This document shows positions 14,622 to 22,385 of a stretch of 64,000 bases of DNA, in pieces. The DNA comes from Brachybacterium fresconis (lineage in GTDB: Bacteria > Actinomycetota > Actinomycetes > Actinomycetales > Dermabacteraceae). A program made the translations under genes and the position numbers. The stretch's first letter is position 1. Each line of letters begins with the position of its first letter. The stretch lies in NCBI RefSeq assembly GCF_017876515.1, contig NZ_JAGIOC010000001.1, positions 1,736,001 to 1,800,000 of the forward strand. The letters run 5' to 3'. The notes below the pieces were generated by a model that did not search any database, was not told the origin of the DNA, and saw only the letters and a list, made by a program, of their open reading frames with translations.

Positions 14622-16093
14622 GCGACACCGATCTCTACGCCCTCGACGTGGACGACCCCACAGCACTTAAGCGGATGCTCTCCGACGGCTTCGAGGACTG
14701 GTCCAAGCAGGCCGCCTCGACAGGGTTCTGCTCCCGTCCGGTGCGCCTCTTCGGCCAGGCAAGCACCTTCGACCGCCGGTCCGGACAGCACCTTCACACC
14801 TTCGACAGCCGCGACCTGCCCGACAGCGTCCTCTACATCCGCTGCGGCAATCGACGCTCCTCCCGCTGCCCCTCGTGCTCCCACGAGTACCAGGGCGACA
14901 TGTGGCACCTCCTCTCTGCAGGCGTCTCCGGCGGAGACAAGGGAGTTCCGGAGAGCGTCTCCACCCACCCACTGGTGTTCCTCACCCTGACGGCTCCGTC
15001 GTTCGGCACTGTGCACTCGTCGACTCGTCCCGGTGCCCAGCCCCGGCCGTGCACCGTCAATTCCGCGCCGGGGCAGTGCGGGCACGGTCGCCCTCGTCGT
15101 TGCACGGAGCACCACGACGTCGACGATGCTCGGGTCGGTCAGGCACTGTGCCGGGACTGCTACGACTACGAGGGGCAGACGATCTGGCAGTGGCACTGTC
15201 CCGAGCTGTGGCGGCGGTACACGATCCGGCTGCGCCGTCTTGTCGCCGCTCACCTCGGCATGAGCGAGAAGGCCTCGAGGGATCTCCTTCGCGTGCAGTT
15301 CGCCAAGGTCGGCGAGTATCAGAAGCGCGGGGCGATCCACCTTCACGCGCTCGTTCGGCTCGACGGCGCTCCGACGGACGAAGAGCCCTTCCCCTCCCCC
15401 GCTGTCGACGTCCCCGCTTCCTGGCTCGCAGAACGCTGTCTGGAGGCCGCGCGGGACGTTGAGATCGATGCCGCCCCGGTCGACGCCTATGATTCCGCTC
15501 GCGTGCTCCGCTTCGGACGTCAGGTCGACGCCCGGCCCGTCCAGCGCCACACCCACGAGGACGGCGACGTCTCCCCTGAGATGGTGGCGGCCTACCTCGC
15601 CAAGTACGCCACGAAGTCGGCCGGCGATGTCGCCACAGAGGGCACGCCGAATCGCCACTTGAAGCAGCTTCGGGAGACCTGCCTTGAGCTGTGCGGCCGG
15701 GCGCTGCTCGATGAGGGGTTCTCGAGCCCCTACGCACTGCTCGGGAAGTGGGCTGATGCCCTCGGCTTCCGCGGGCACTTCGCCAGCAAGTCCCGACAGT
15801 TCTCGACCACCCTCGGCACGCTCCGCGACGCACGGCGCAAGTACCACCGCGACCGCGAACAGCTCGAGACCCGCGGAGACCTCGCGACTGTCGACGACTC
15901 CCTCGACGCCGTCGAACACACCGTCGTGATCAACGAATTCCGCTTCGTCGGACAGGGCTGGCTCACCCCCGGTGATGCCGAACTTGCCCGTTCCGCCGCT
16001 GACGCAGCACGCGAGTGGAAAGACGCTCGCCGCGCTGCACCTCGACCCCACGAGAAAGGAAAGAACCATGGAGAAGCTCTGCTTCACCGCTGA
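14618..16093 (+). CDS. RepSA-like replication initiator
   Basis: A 491-residue protein with a GTG start at 14618, overlapping the translocase stop (GTGA). Cysteine pairs suggest zinc ribbons: CGNRRSSRCPSC at ~76-87, and a second set CGHGRPRRC to CRDCYDYEG at ~154-181. HLH (241-243) in KRGAIHLHALVRLD matches the HUH-like metal motif of rolling-circle initiators, followed later by YLAKYATKSAG. This is the plan of pSAM2 RepSA and related actinomycete initiators. It would nick the element's origin for replication after excision. The last 26 bp overlap the excisionase gene. Confidence 0.85.
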   Translation: MSDTDLYALDVDDPTALKRMLSDGFEDWSKQAASTGFCSRPVRLFGQASTFDRRSGQHLHTFDSRDLPDSVLYIRCGNRRSSRCPSCSHEYQGDMWHLLSAGVSGGDKGVPESVSTHPLVFLTLTAPSFGTVHSSTRPGAQPRPCTVNSAPGQCGHGRPRRCTEHHDVDDARVGQALCRDCYDYEGQTIWQWHCPELWRRYTIRLRRLVAAHLGMSEKASRDLLRVQFAKVGEYQKRGAIHLHALVRLDGAPTDEEPFPSPAVDVPASWLAERCLEAARDVEIDAAPVDAYDSARVLRFGRQVDARPVQRHTHEDGDVSPEMVAAYLAKYATKSAGDVATEGTPNRHLKQLRETCLELCGRALLDEGFSSPYALLGKWADALGFRGHFASKSRQFSTTLGTLRDARRKYHRDREQLETRGDLATVDDSLDAVEHTVVINEFRFVGQGWLTPGDAELARSAADAAREWKDARRAAPRPHEKGKNHGEALLHR

Positions 16094-16253
16094 GGAAGTC
16101 GCTGATCGGCTCAGCGTCTCGAAGACCCGGGTATATGACCTGATGCGCTGCGGCGAGCTGCCCAGCGTCAAGCTCGGTCGCTCCCGCCTGATCAAGGCCG
16201 TCGATCTTCTCGCCTACGTCGAGAACCTCGAACCGGCCCCCGTCGTCGCATGA
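16068..16253 (+). CDS. xis: Excisionase (AlpA/Xis-type winged helix-turn-helix)
   Basis: A 61-residue protein, from ATG 16068 behind GAAAGGAAAG. An upstream in-frame ATG at 15972 lies inside rep and is rejected. It begins MEKLCFTAEEVADRLSVSKT and continues RVYDLMRCGELPSVKLGRSR, the standard MerR-like helix-turn-helix of the excisionase family. It would bend DNA at the attachment site and drive integrase toward excision. It overlaps rep by 26 bp and the integrase by 4 bp, so rep, xis and int are coupled. This order is the hallmark of actinomycete integrative elements. Confidence 0.88.
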   Translation: MEKLCFTAEEVADRLSVSKTRVYDLMRCGELPSVKLGRSRLIKAVDLLAYVENLEPAPVVA

Positions 16254-17377
16254 GCCGCGCGAACGGTGAGGGCAGCATCTACCGGCGCAAAGATGGCCGG
16301 TGGGCTGGCGCTGCGTACGTCCTCACCCCGGACGGTGCCCGCAAGCGGAAGACGGCGTACGGGAACACCCGCAAGGACGTAAGCACCAAGCTCGCCAACA
16401 TGCAGGACAAGTCCCGCTCGGGCATCGCAGCAACACCCGGACGCCTCACCGTGAAAGCTTTCCTGGAAGCATGGATGCGTGATGTGCAGGAACCTCGCCT
16501 GAGCCCTGCGACGTACCAGACGTATGAGGGATACATCCGGAACCACATCGTGCCCGCGTTGGGATCAAAACCGCTGGGGCAGCTCACTGCCTCGGATCTG
16601 AGGGAGTTCCTCGGCGCGAAGACTCGTGAGGGAAAAAGCGCGGCCACGGTCAAGCAGATCCACGCGATCATCCGCTCCGCTCTCCAGCACGCGATGCGTG
16701 AGGACCTCGTTCCGAGGAACGTGGCGAAGCTGGTCGTCGTCTCTAACCCCGTACGCCAGGATGTCGAGCCGTTGACCCCGGAGGAGGCGAAGAAGCTCCT
16801 GAAAACAGCGAAGGGGCACGATTGGGAAGCCCTTTGGACCCTCTACGTCGGACTCGGGCTGCGACGAGGTGAAGCCCTGGGGCTCCGGTGGAGCGATGTC
16901 GACCTCGAGAACGGTCGCCTGCGGGTCGTGCAGTCCCTTCAGCGCTCCAGAGGAGAGCTGCGCCTGAAGAGCCCCAAGACAGACACCTCGCGCCGTCGGA
17001 TCGTGCTCCCCGCCTTCTGCATCGACGCCCTCACCCGTCACCGCACCTCCGAGCGAGAGAAGCTTGCTTCGCTCGGGCTGCCCGTTGACCCGACAACACT
17101 CGTTTTCACCTCCCAGGCCGGCACCCCCATCGAGCCCCGCAACGTGAACCGTGCCTTCGAGGCACTACTGAAGAAGGCGAAGCTGCGCCGAGTCAAGCTG
17201 CACGACCTCCGCCATACCTGCGCCTCCTTACTCCTCGCTGAAGGCGTCGCTCCGCGCGTCGTTATGGAACTGCTGGGGCACTCCGCCATCGCGGTCACCA
17301 TGAACACCTATTCGCACGTCATTCCTGCATTGCAGGACGAATCCGCCCAGCGGATGGATGCCCTCTTTCGAGCCTAG
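16250..17377 (+). CDS. int: Tyrosine site-specific integrase
   Basis: A 375-residue tyrosine recombinase. The N-terminal arm-binding domain starts MSRANGEGSIYRRKDGRWAG, a core-binding SAM-like domain spans ~65-160, and the catalytic domain ~175-365. The catalytic set is visible: Arg205 in GLGLRRGEAL, H318-x2-R321 in HDLRHT, His344 in LLGH and Tyr354 in NTYSHV. All are intact, so the enzyme is probably active. ATG overlaps the xis stop. The element's target is presumably the tRNA-Lys gene 1.3 kb downstream, although the second attachment copy was not found. Confidence 0.93.
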   Translation: MSRANGEGSIYRRKDGRWAGAAYVLTPDGARKRKTAYGNTRKDVSTKLANMQDKSRSGIAATPGRLTVKAFLEAWMRDVQEPRLSPATYQTYEGYIRNHIVPALGSKPLGQLTASDLREFLGAKTREGKSAATVKQIHAIIRSALQHAMREDLVPRNVAKLVVVSNPVRQDVEPLTPEEAKKLLKTAKGHDWEALWTLYVGLGLRRGEALGLRWSDVDLENGRLRVVQSLQRSRGELRLKSPKTDTSRRRIVLPAFCIDALTRHRTSEREKLASLGLPVDPTTLVFTSQAGTPIEPRNVNRAFEALLKKAKLRRVKLHDLRHTCASLLLAEGVAPRVVMELLGHSAIAVTMNTYSHVIPALQDESAQRMDALFRA

Positions 17378-17400
17378 GTTACGAGGTTACGAGGTTACGG
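17377..17400. repeat. Triple 8-bp direct repeat directly after the integrase stop
   Basis: GGTTACGA occurs at 17377 and 17385, with GGTTACGG at 17393. The first unit shares the last base of the integrase TAG stop. It could hold integrase arm sites or be a slippage product. Confidence 0.7.
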
Positions 17401-17471
17401 ATCTGAGCCTGAACTTGCGGATAGCTCTATCTGCGACCTATCTTTCGTGGACTCACCAAAAGGAGAATTTC

Positions 17472-17975
17472 GTGAAGCATCCGCTCGTACCGTCCATCGA
17501 AGTGCTCGGCGCGCTTCCGTTGAGCCACCTGAATGATCAGTCGATCTACGGAAACAGGGTTGAACCGATCGTCCAACTGGACTCACACGACCGAGTCGCT
17601 GCTCGTCGGTACCAGCAGGAACTGCCGTCTCAGGTCCTCTACGTCGACCGCCTCCCAAGAAGACGTAGCAGGCCCGACTGCATCATCGGAGTCGGATTCA
17701 TCGTCGCGTGGGCCACTCCCCTCGGTGTCGCTCAGGGAGTCCTCCTCGAGGACTTCGACGACGCTTTGGAGTTCGGTCGCTTGGCGATGAAGGGACTTCA
17801 TAGCGCCCACTCTTTCTTGTTTCGCGCCGCATCGATCACTAAATGGAATCCCACCACCGAGGTTGACGATAGATCGATCGTCGTCGATGCGGAAGCTCTC
17901 GAGTGGCAGCCGGGTTCGCAAGTGCAGTGGGCAAGCCCACTCGAGATCCACCCCGCCAAATACTCGCGCCGATAA
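17472..17975 (+). CDS. Hypothetical cargo protein
   Basis: A 167-residue protein. The GTG at 17472 is chosen because AAAAGGAG lies 6 nt before it; an in-frame ATG further upstream overlaps the integrase end. It begins MKHPLVPSIEVLGALPLSHL and contains PDCIIGVGFIVAWATPLGV, a weakly hydrophobic patch, then an acidic stretch LLEDFDDALEFG. I recognise no family. It lies between the integrase and tRNA-Lys, the usual place for cargo, in lower-GC sequence than the core genome. Both it and the next gene start with KHP after a similar ribosome-binding region, hinting at a common origin or duplicated leader. Confidence 0.5.
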   Translation: MKHPLVPSIEVLGALPLSHLNDQSIYGNRVEPIVQLDSHDRVAARRYQQELPSQVLYVDRLPRRRSRPDCIIGVGFIVAWATPLGVAQGVLLEDFDDALEFGRLAMKGLHSAHSFLFRAASITKWNPTTEVDDRSIVVDAEALEWQPGSQVQWASPLEIHPAKYSRR

Positions 17976-18021
17976 CAGCGATCTAGAAATATAGCCAGTC
18001 AAGGCGAAGGAGATGAACCAC

Positions 18022-18417
18022 GTGGTATTGAAGCATCCGATCGGGGTTGTTGACCGTGAGTCGATTCCGTGGGAGTTGTTCAACGGGCCGGCGTATGAGG
18101 TCGAAACGCTGCCCGCAGAGTCAGACAGCGAGGTCACCGTCGAGCACTGCTTCATCGCGTCGGCGTCGTTCGGCACCGGTAGCTGCTGCTGTGCGCTGCC
18201 CTTCGCTGATGTAGCGAGCGCTCGAGCTTTCCTTGGCTCCGCGAAGCGGACCTCGCTGGGCGAGGGAGATGTTCATCTGACCATCTACCGGGCGGCGATC
18301 GTGTGGAGCGGAGTCCCCGGCATGTTGCTCCAGTCGACCTCGCTGCTCACCGATGCGTGGATTGACGCCGATGCACTCACAGCTCACGACGATTGGAAGC
18401 GTTTCGCGGAGATGTAA
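18022..18417 (+). CDS. Hypothetical cargo protein
   Basis: A 131-residue protein from GTG 18022. AAGGAG ends 9 nt before it, whereas the in-frame ATG at 18013 directly abuts the AAGGAG and is less likely. The sequence begins MVLKHPIGVVDRESIPWELF and includes FGTGSCCCALPFADVASA with three adjacent cysteines. It has no signal or membrane segment. No family is recognised. Small acidic proteins in this position are sometimes immunity or superinfection factors, but nothing here proves that. A hairpin terminator follows at 18450, so it ends its unit. Confidence 0.5.
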   Translation: MVLKHPIGVVDRESIPWELFNGPAYEVETLPAESDSEVTVEHCFIASASFGTGSCCCALPFADVASARAFLGSAKRTSLGEGDVHLTIYRAAIVWSGVPGMLLQSTSLLTDAWIDADALTAHDDWKRFAEM

Positions 18418-18449
18418 TCTTCGACGGAACGAACTTCACCGCAAGAGAT

Positions 18450-18474
18450 CCCCGTGCCGACAACAGGCATGGGG
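18450..18474 (+). terminator. Hairpin terminator after the cargo gene
   Basis: CCCCGTGCC and GGCATGGGG pair (one G-U) around a 7-nt loop, followed by GTCTTG. It lies 33 bp past the stop at 18417. Confidence 0.6.
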
Positions 18475-18604
18475 GTCTTGCCGTTAGTCGTCACTGTTGC
18501 CAACGTGCTGCCACCATCGAGCACAGGGCCCTAATGGGAGCTCTGCGCATCGCGGCAGCGAGAGCCTCACGGTGTCTATAAGGCCGCGGAGGACCGAGGG
18601 GCCC

Positions 18605-18666
18605 GTTGCTGTCACCCCTGGTCCAGCACAGCACACACAGCCGCGTTGCTGTCAGCGTTGCTGTCA
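18605..18666. repeat. Three copies of GTTGCTGTCA beside tRNA-Lys
   Basis: Identical 10-mers begin at 18605, 18645 and 18657, the last two 12 bp apart. They lie in the ~300-bp gene-free stretch between the cargo terminator and the tRNA 3' end. Repeats of this kind are what integrase arm-type sites look like, but the assignment is a guess. Confidence 0.55.
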
Positions 18667-18717
18667 TTGCCCACTTTGGGGCGAGGTCTGGAAACACGAA
18701 CTTGGCTCTGACCAGGG

Positions 18718-18790
18718 TGGGCCCGGAGGGGATCGAACCCTCGACCCGCGGATTAAAAGTCCGATGCTCTGCCAACTGAGCTACAGGCCC
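18718..18790 (-). tRNA. tRNA-Lys (anticodon TTT)
   Basis: The minus strand folds as a standard cloverleaf: acceptor GGGCCTG with CGGGCCC, D-arm AGCTCAGTTGGCAGAGC, anticodon loop CTTTTAA, T-arm GGGTTCGATCCC, discriminator A. CCA is not encoded. Its 3' end faces the integrated element, consistent with use as an attachment site. Confidence 0.95.
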
Positions 18791-18967
18791 TGGCCCGCAT
18801 CGCGGGCCCGTCCATCTTAACGGCGCTCGAGGGCGCTCTGGGACACTGCTCCCCGGTCCACATCGCGCCCGCCCACCAGAGAAATCACGTGCTCTCGTCT
18901 CACCCCGGGTCTAGCGTTCACGGTGATCGGGACCGCCACCTCCACCACCGCACCGTCGAGGAGCGAC

Positions 18968-19804
18968 ATGACCGAGCCGCGCACATACCCGCAGGGCGTG
19001 CCCTCCTGGGTGGACGTCGAGACCGCGGACCTCGAGACCACCGCCGCCTTCTACGGCGGCCTGCTCGGCTGGACCTTCACCGAGGCCACGCCGCCCGGAT
19101 CCGAGTTCCGGTACCTCGTCGCCCAGCTCGACGGGCAGGACGTCGCCGGCGTCGGCGGTCCCGTGTCGTCGGCCCCCAGCTCCCCCACGCCGGGCTGGAA
19201 CACCTACATCGCCGTCGACGATGCCGAGGACGCCGCCGCCCGCGTCGAGGCGGCGGGCGGCAGCATCGTGCGCGGACCGGCCGACTGCGGGCCCGACGGC
19301 GTCTCGGTCATCGCCGCCGATCCCGCCGGTGTCGAATTCCGACTGTGGCAAGCCCGTCGGCGGCTCGGGGCACAGGTCGCCAACGTGCCCGGAACCTGGA
19401 ACTTCAGCGACCTGCGGGCGGCGGACCCGTCGGCCGTGGCGCCGTTCTACACCGAGGTCTTCGGCTGGGAGCTGCAGGACGCCGGCGCCACGACGTTGCT
19501 GCGGCAGCCCGGCTACGGCGCGCACCTGCGGGACACGATCGATCCGCGCATCTACGAGCGACAGGCGGCCATCGGCGACGACGGCAGCTTCGCGGACGCC
19601 ATCGCCTGGATGGAGCCGGCCGGAGACGGCGAGCGACCCCACTGGCACGTCCGCTTCACGATCACCGACCGGGATGCGGCCGCGACAGCGGCGGAGCGCC
19701 TCGGCGGCGCCGTGCGGGGCCGCCTCGACACCGACTGGACCCGCGAGGCCACGATCGTCGACCCGCACGGGGCGGAGTTCACGATCAGCCAGTTCCTGGC
19801 GTAG
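18968..19804 (+). CDS. Two-domain VOC (glyoxalase/bleomycin-resistance) family protein
   Basis: A 278-residue protein from ATG 18968 behind GAGGAG. Two VOC modules are arranged in tandem: the first (~10-125) opens PSWVDVETADLETTAAFYGG with metal-site-like residues near WNTYIAVDD, the second (~145-275) opens FSDLRAADPSAVAPFYTEVF. The hydrolase-like names for this family cover dioxygenases, glyoxalases and antibiotic-binding proteins, so the substrate is unknown. It is the first gene beyond tRNA-Lys and has the high GC of the core genome. It faces the sodium:alanine symporter convergently across a hairpin. Confidence 0.85.
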   Translation: MTEPRTYPQGVPSWVDVETADLETTAAFYGGLLGWTFTEATPPGSEFRYLVAQLDGQDVAGVGGPVSSAPSSPTPGWNTYIAVDDAEDAAARVEAAGGSIVRGPADCGPDGVSVIAADPAGVEFRLWQARRRLGAQVANVPGTWNFSDLRAADPSAVAPFYTEVFGWELQDAGATTLLRQPGYGAHLRDTIDPRIYERQAAIGDDGSFADAIAWMEPAGDGERPHWHVRFTITDRDAAATAAERLGGAVRGRLDTDWTREATIVDPHGAEFTISQFLA

Positions 19805-19815
19805 CCCGAACGGCG

Positions 19816-19857
19816 GACGCCGGGGCGGCCGGACTCGCGTCCTGCCTCCCCGGCGTC
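19816..19857. terminator. Bidirectional hairpin
   Basis: GACGCCGGGG pairs perfectly with CCCCGGCGTC around a 22-nt loop, between the convergent VOC and symporter genes. Confidence 0.5.
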
Positions 19858-19895
19858 GTTGCGTGCACGGTGATCAACGCAGGTTCGCGGTGGGA

Positions 19896-21407
19896 TCAGT
19901 CCCGCGAGCTCGCCAGCTCCCGCTCGTCCTGGTAGTCGCTGACATCCTCGTCCACCCAGACCTCGACGTTCTTGATCTCGGGCAGATCCGAGGATCGGAA
20001 GATCGGGTCCAGGCCCTGGGCACGCTGGGCGTTGTAGTGCCGCAGCAGCTTGAAGGCCGTCGGCGCGAGGATCGCGATCACCACGAGGTTCACCAGAGCG
20101 ATGAACACCATGGAGACCCCGGCGATGGTCCAGGCCAGATCCACGGCGATCACCGAGCCCAGGAACACCAGCGCGACGACGGCGCCGCCGAAGGCGAGAT
20201 GCCAGCCGCGCTTGGAGGTGATGAAGTGCATGTTCGCCTCGCCGTAGGAGAAGTTCCCCAGCACCGAGGTGAAGGCGAGCAGGAACATGATCACGGCCAG
20301 CAGGACCGCGGCCCAGGAGCCGAGATTGCTCGACAGCGACTCCTGCACCATGACCAGTCCTTCGCCGCCGACGGACACGTCCGGGAAGGCGACCAGCACG
20401 ATGAACGCGGTGATGGAGCAGATCAGGATGGTGTCGAAGTAGACGCCGAGGGTCTGGACCAGGCCCTGCTTGACCGGATGGCTCACCGAGGCGGTGGCGG
20501 CGACGTTCGGGACCGAGCCCATGCCGGCCTCGTTCGAGAGCATCCCGCGCTGGACGCCGTTGACGATCACCGCGCCGAAGCCGCCGCCGATCGCGGCCTG
20601 CGGGCTGAAGGCCTCGGTGACGACCTGAGTGATCACGCGCGGCAGCTCGCCGAGGTTCATGCCGACGATGATGATGCCGATCAGCAGGTAGATGATCGCC
20701 ATGATCGGCACCATGTTCTGCGCGACGGTGGCCACGCGGCGCATCCCGCCGAAGATGATCGCGGCGGTGAGGACGGCCAGCAGAATGCCCAGGACGATGG
20801 GCAGCCAGGTCATCGATTCCGGATCGGCGTAGACGGCGACCGCTCCGGTGACCGCATCGACGATGGTGTTGGCCTGCAGCGAGGTGAAGGCGAAGGCGAA
20901 GCAGAAGATGAACAGGACCGCGAAGAACAGCCCGAAGCCGCGGCTGCCCAGCCCGCGCTGGATGTAGAAGGCCGGGCCGCCCTTGTAGGTGTCGTTCGCC
21001 CGGGTCTTCCACAGCTGGGCGAGGGTGGACTCGATGAAGCTCGCCGCACCGGTGAGCAGGCACATCACCCACATCCACAGCACCGCGCCCGGGCCGCCGA
21101 GGAAGATCGCCCCGGCCACGCCGGAGATGTTCCCGGTGCCCACGCGCGCCGCGGCGGAGACGGAGAAGGCTTGGAAGGCGCTGAGGGACTTGGTGCGCTC
21201 GGTGCGTCCGCGGCCCGCGCCGACCTTCTCGCGCTGGGCCTTCTGCGTGATCGCCCCGAGCATCGCCGGGATCATGCGGAACTGCACTGCTCCGCTGCGG
21301 ATCGTGAAGTAGAGGCCGAGCACGATGACCACGGGCATCCCTGCCCAGGTCCACAGCCAGCCCTCGGCGTTGCCGAGGAACTCGTTCAGGGTCTCGAGGG
21401 GGTTCAT
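19896..21407 (-). CDS. Sodium:alanine/glycine symporter (AGCS family)
   Basis: A 503-residue membrane protein with about ten helices. The family signature is clear in RVGTGNISGVAGAIFLGGPG (~108-127), and FIESTLAQLWK and GMLSNEAGMGSVPNVAAT are also typical. It imports alanine or glycine with sodium. The long C-terminal cytoplasmic tail (DLPEIKNVEVWVDEDVSDYQ and beyond) is acidic. It is transcribed away from ectABC, with ~340 bp between the starts. Sharing a border with the ectoine operon may reflect osmotic or amino-acid regulation, but this is only positional. Confidence 0.92.
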   Translation of the reverse strand: MNPLETLNEFLGNAEGWLWTWAGMPVVIVLGLYFTIRSGAVQFRMIPAMLGAITQKAQREKVGAGRGRTERTKSLSAFQAFSVSAAARVGTGNISGVAGAIFLGGPGAVLWMWVMCLLTGAASFIESTLAQLWKTRANDTYKGGPAFYIQRGLGSRGFGLFFAVLFIFCFAFAFTSLQANTIVDAVTGAVAVYADPESMTWLPIVLGILLAVLTAAIIFGGMRRVATVAQNMVPIMAIIYLLIGIIIVGMNLGELPRVITQVVTEAFSPQAAIGGGFGAVIVNGVQRGMLSNEAGMGSVPNVAATASVSHPVKQGLVQTLGVYFDTILICSITAFIVLVAFPDVSVGGEGLVMVQESLSSNLGSWAAVLLAVIMFLLAFTSVLGNFSYGEANMHFITSKRGWHLAFGGAVVALVFLGSVIAVDLAWTIAGVSMVFIALVNLVVIAILAPTAFKLLRHYNAQRAQGLDPIFRSSDLPEIKNVEVWVDEDVSDYQDERELASSRD

Positions 21408-21621
21408 GACCTCGACGGTACCGAGTCGGGCGCCGGGCGGTCCGCCGATTCCACCGTCTCGAGCCGGGTTCTACCGCAGACGAGTCCGTTGCTCCTCGCG
21501 CGCGCGAGGATCGTGCCCCGCCCCACACGGGAGTGACGCATGCCACATCGGACCGGCACCCCTTCCGTTCTGGCAGTTCACGGGCGCACCGAAACTCCAG
21601 CTCAGCATGTATAGACGGGGG

Positions 21622-21645
21622 TTGTCCGACAATCCGGCTGTCGGA
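21622..21645. promoter_or_regulatory. Palindromic operator candidate upstream of ectABC
   Basis: TTGTCCGACAA (21622-21632) is a perfect 11-bp palindrome around a central C, and TCCGACA pairs again with TGTCGGA at 21639-21645. The T-G-T-n3-A-C-A spacing resembles FadR-type GntR operators. It lies about 105 bp before ectA in an otherwise gene-free 341-bp divergent region. Confidence 0.5.
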
Positions 21646-21748
21646 GCCGCCGGGGTCACGTTTGCGTCACGACACTCCGAGGCGCCCCGTCCGCGATGAG
21701 GTCGGGGGTCCACATTCGTCGCCACTGTCGATAGCGTGGGGAACCGTT

Positions 21749-22300
21749 ATGGGCCAGCTGACAACCAGTTCCGACCGCCACTCCTCGACCCGAGACACCA
21801 CAGGGACCCCGGTCCCCGGCTTCGAGATCACCTCCCCCACCCGTCACCAGGGCGCCGACATGTGGCGCGTGGCCCGGGACAGCGGGACGCTGGACCTGAA
21901 CACCTCCTACGCCTACCTCCTGATGGCACGGGACTTCGCGGAGACCTCCCGCGTCGCACTCCAGGACGGCGAGGTCGTCGGCTTCGTGCTCGGCTACCGC
22001 CGCCCGCTCGATCCCGGTTGCCTGTTCATCTGGCAGATCGCCGTCGACTCCTCGATGCGCGGCCGTAAGGTCGCCGCGCAGATGCTCGACGCGCTGGTCT
22101 CGGACCTCTCCGGCGTGCGCACCCTCGAGACCACCATCACCGAGGACAACGCCGCGTCCCAGCGCCTGTTCGCCTCGTTCGCCGAACGCCACGGCGCCGC
22201 CCACCGCATCGAGCCGCTCATCGAAGAAGCCGACTTCCCGGACCCCGGGCACGGCGCCGAGCTGCTCCACCTGATCGGGGAGCTGAACTCCGGTTCCTGA
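21749..22300 (+). CDS. ectA: L-2,4-diaminobutyrate acetyltransferase
   Basis: A 183-residue GNAT acetyltransferase starting at ATG 21749. A longer in-frame extension to 21533 is non-coding in appearance. The GNAT acetyl-CoA loop is visible in VDSSMRGRKVAAQMLDAL, and the EctA-specific regions DLNTSYAYLLMARDFAETS and TTITEDNAASQRLFASFA match the family. It acetylates diaminobutyrate in the second step of ectoine synthesis. It is followed by ectB after 85 bp and ectC, so the operon has the standard ectABC order. No ectD hydroxylase follows. Confidence 0.95.
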   Translation: MGQLTTSSDRHSSTRDTTGTPVPGFEITSPTRHQGADMWRVARDSGTLDLNTSYAYLLMARDFAETSRVALQDGEVVGFVLGYRRPLDPGCLFIWQIAVDSSMRGRKVAAQMLDALVSDLSGVRTLETTITEDNAASQRLFASFAERHGAAHRIEPLIEEADFPDPGHGAELLHLIGELNSGS

Positions 22301-22385
22301 GCGCCACCGAGCACGACCCGTCCCGACGGGCGCTCCCGCGCGCCCCGACACCGTCAGACCACCCTCAACCCTCTAGGGAGAGAAC

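Noticed and set aside
18491-18775. Minus-strand frame across tRNA-Lys
   Set aside because: It reads through the tRNA and the repeat-rich flank. Any coding would conflict with the tRNA, and no domain is seen.
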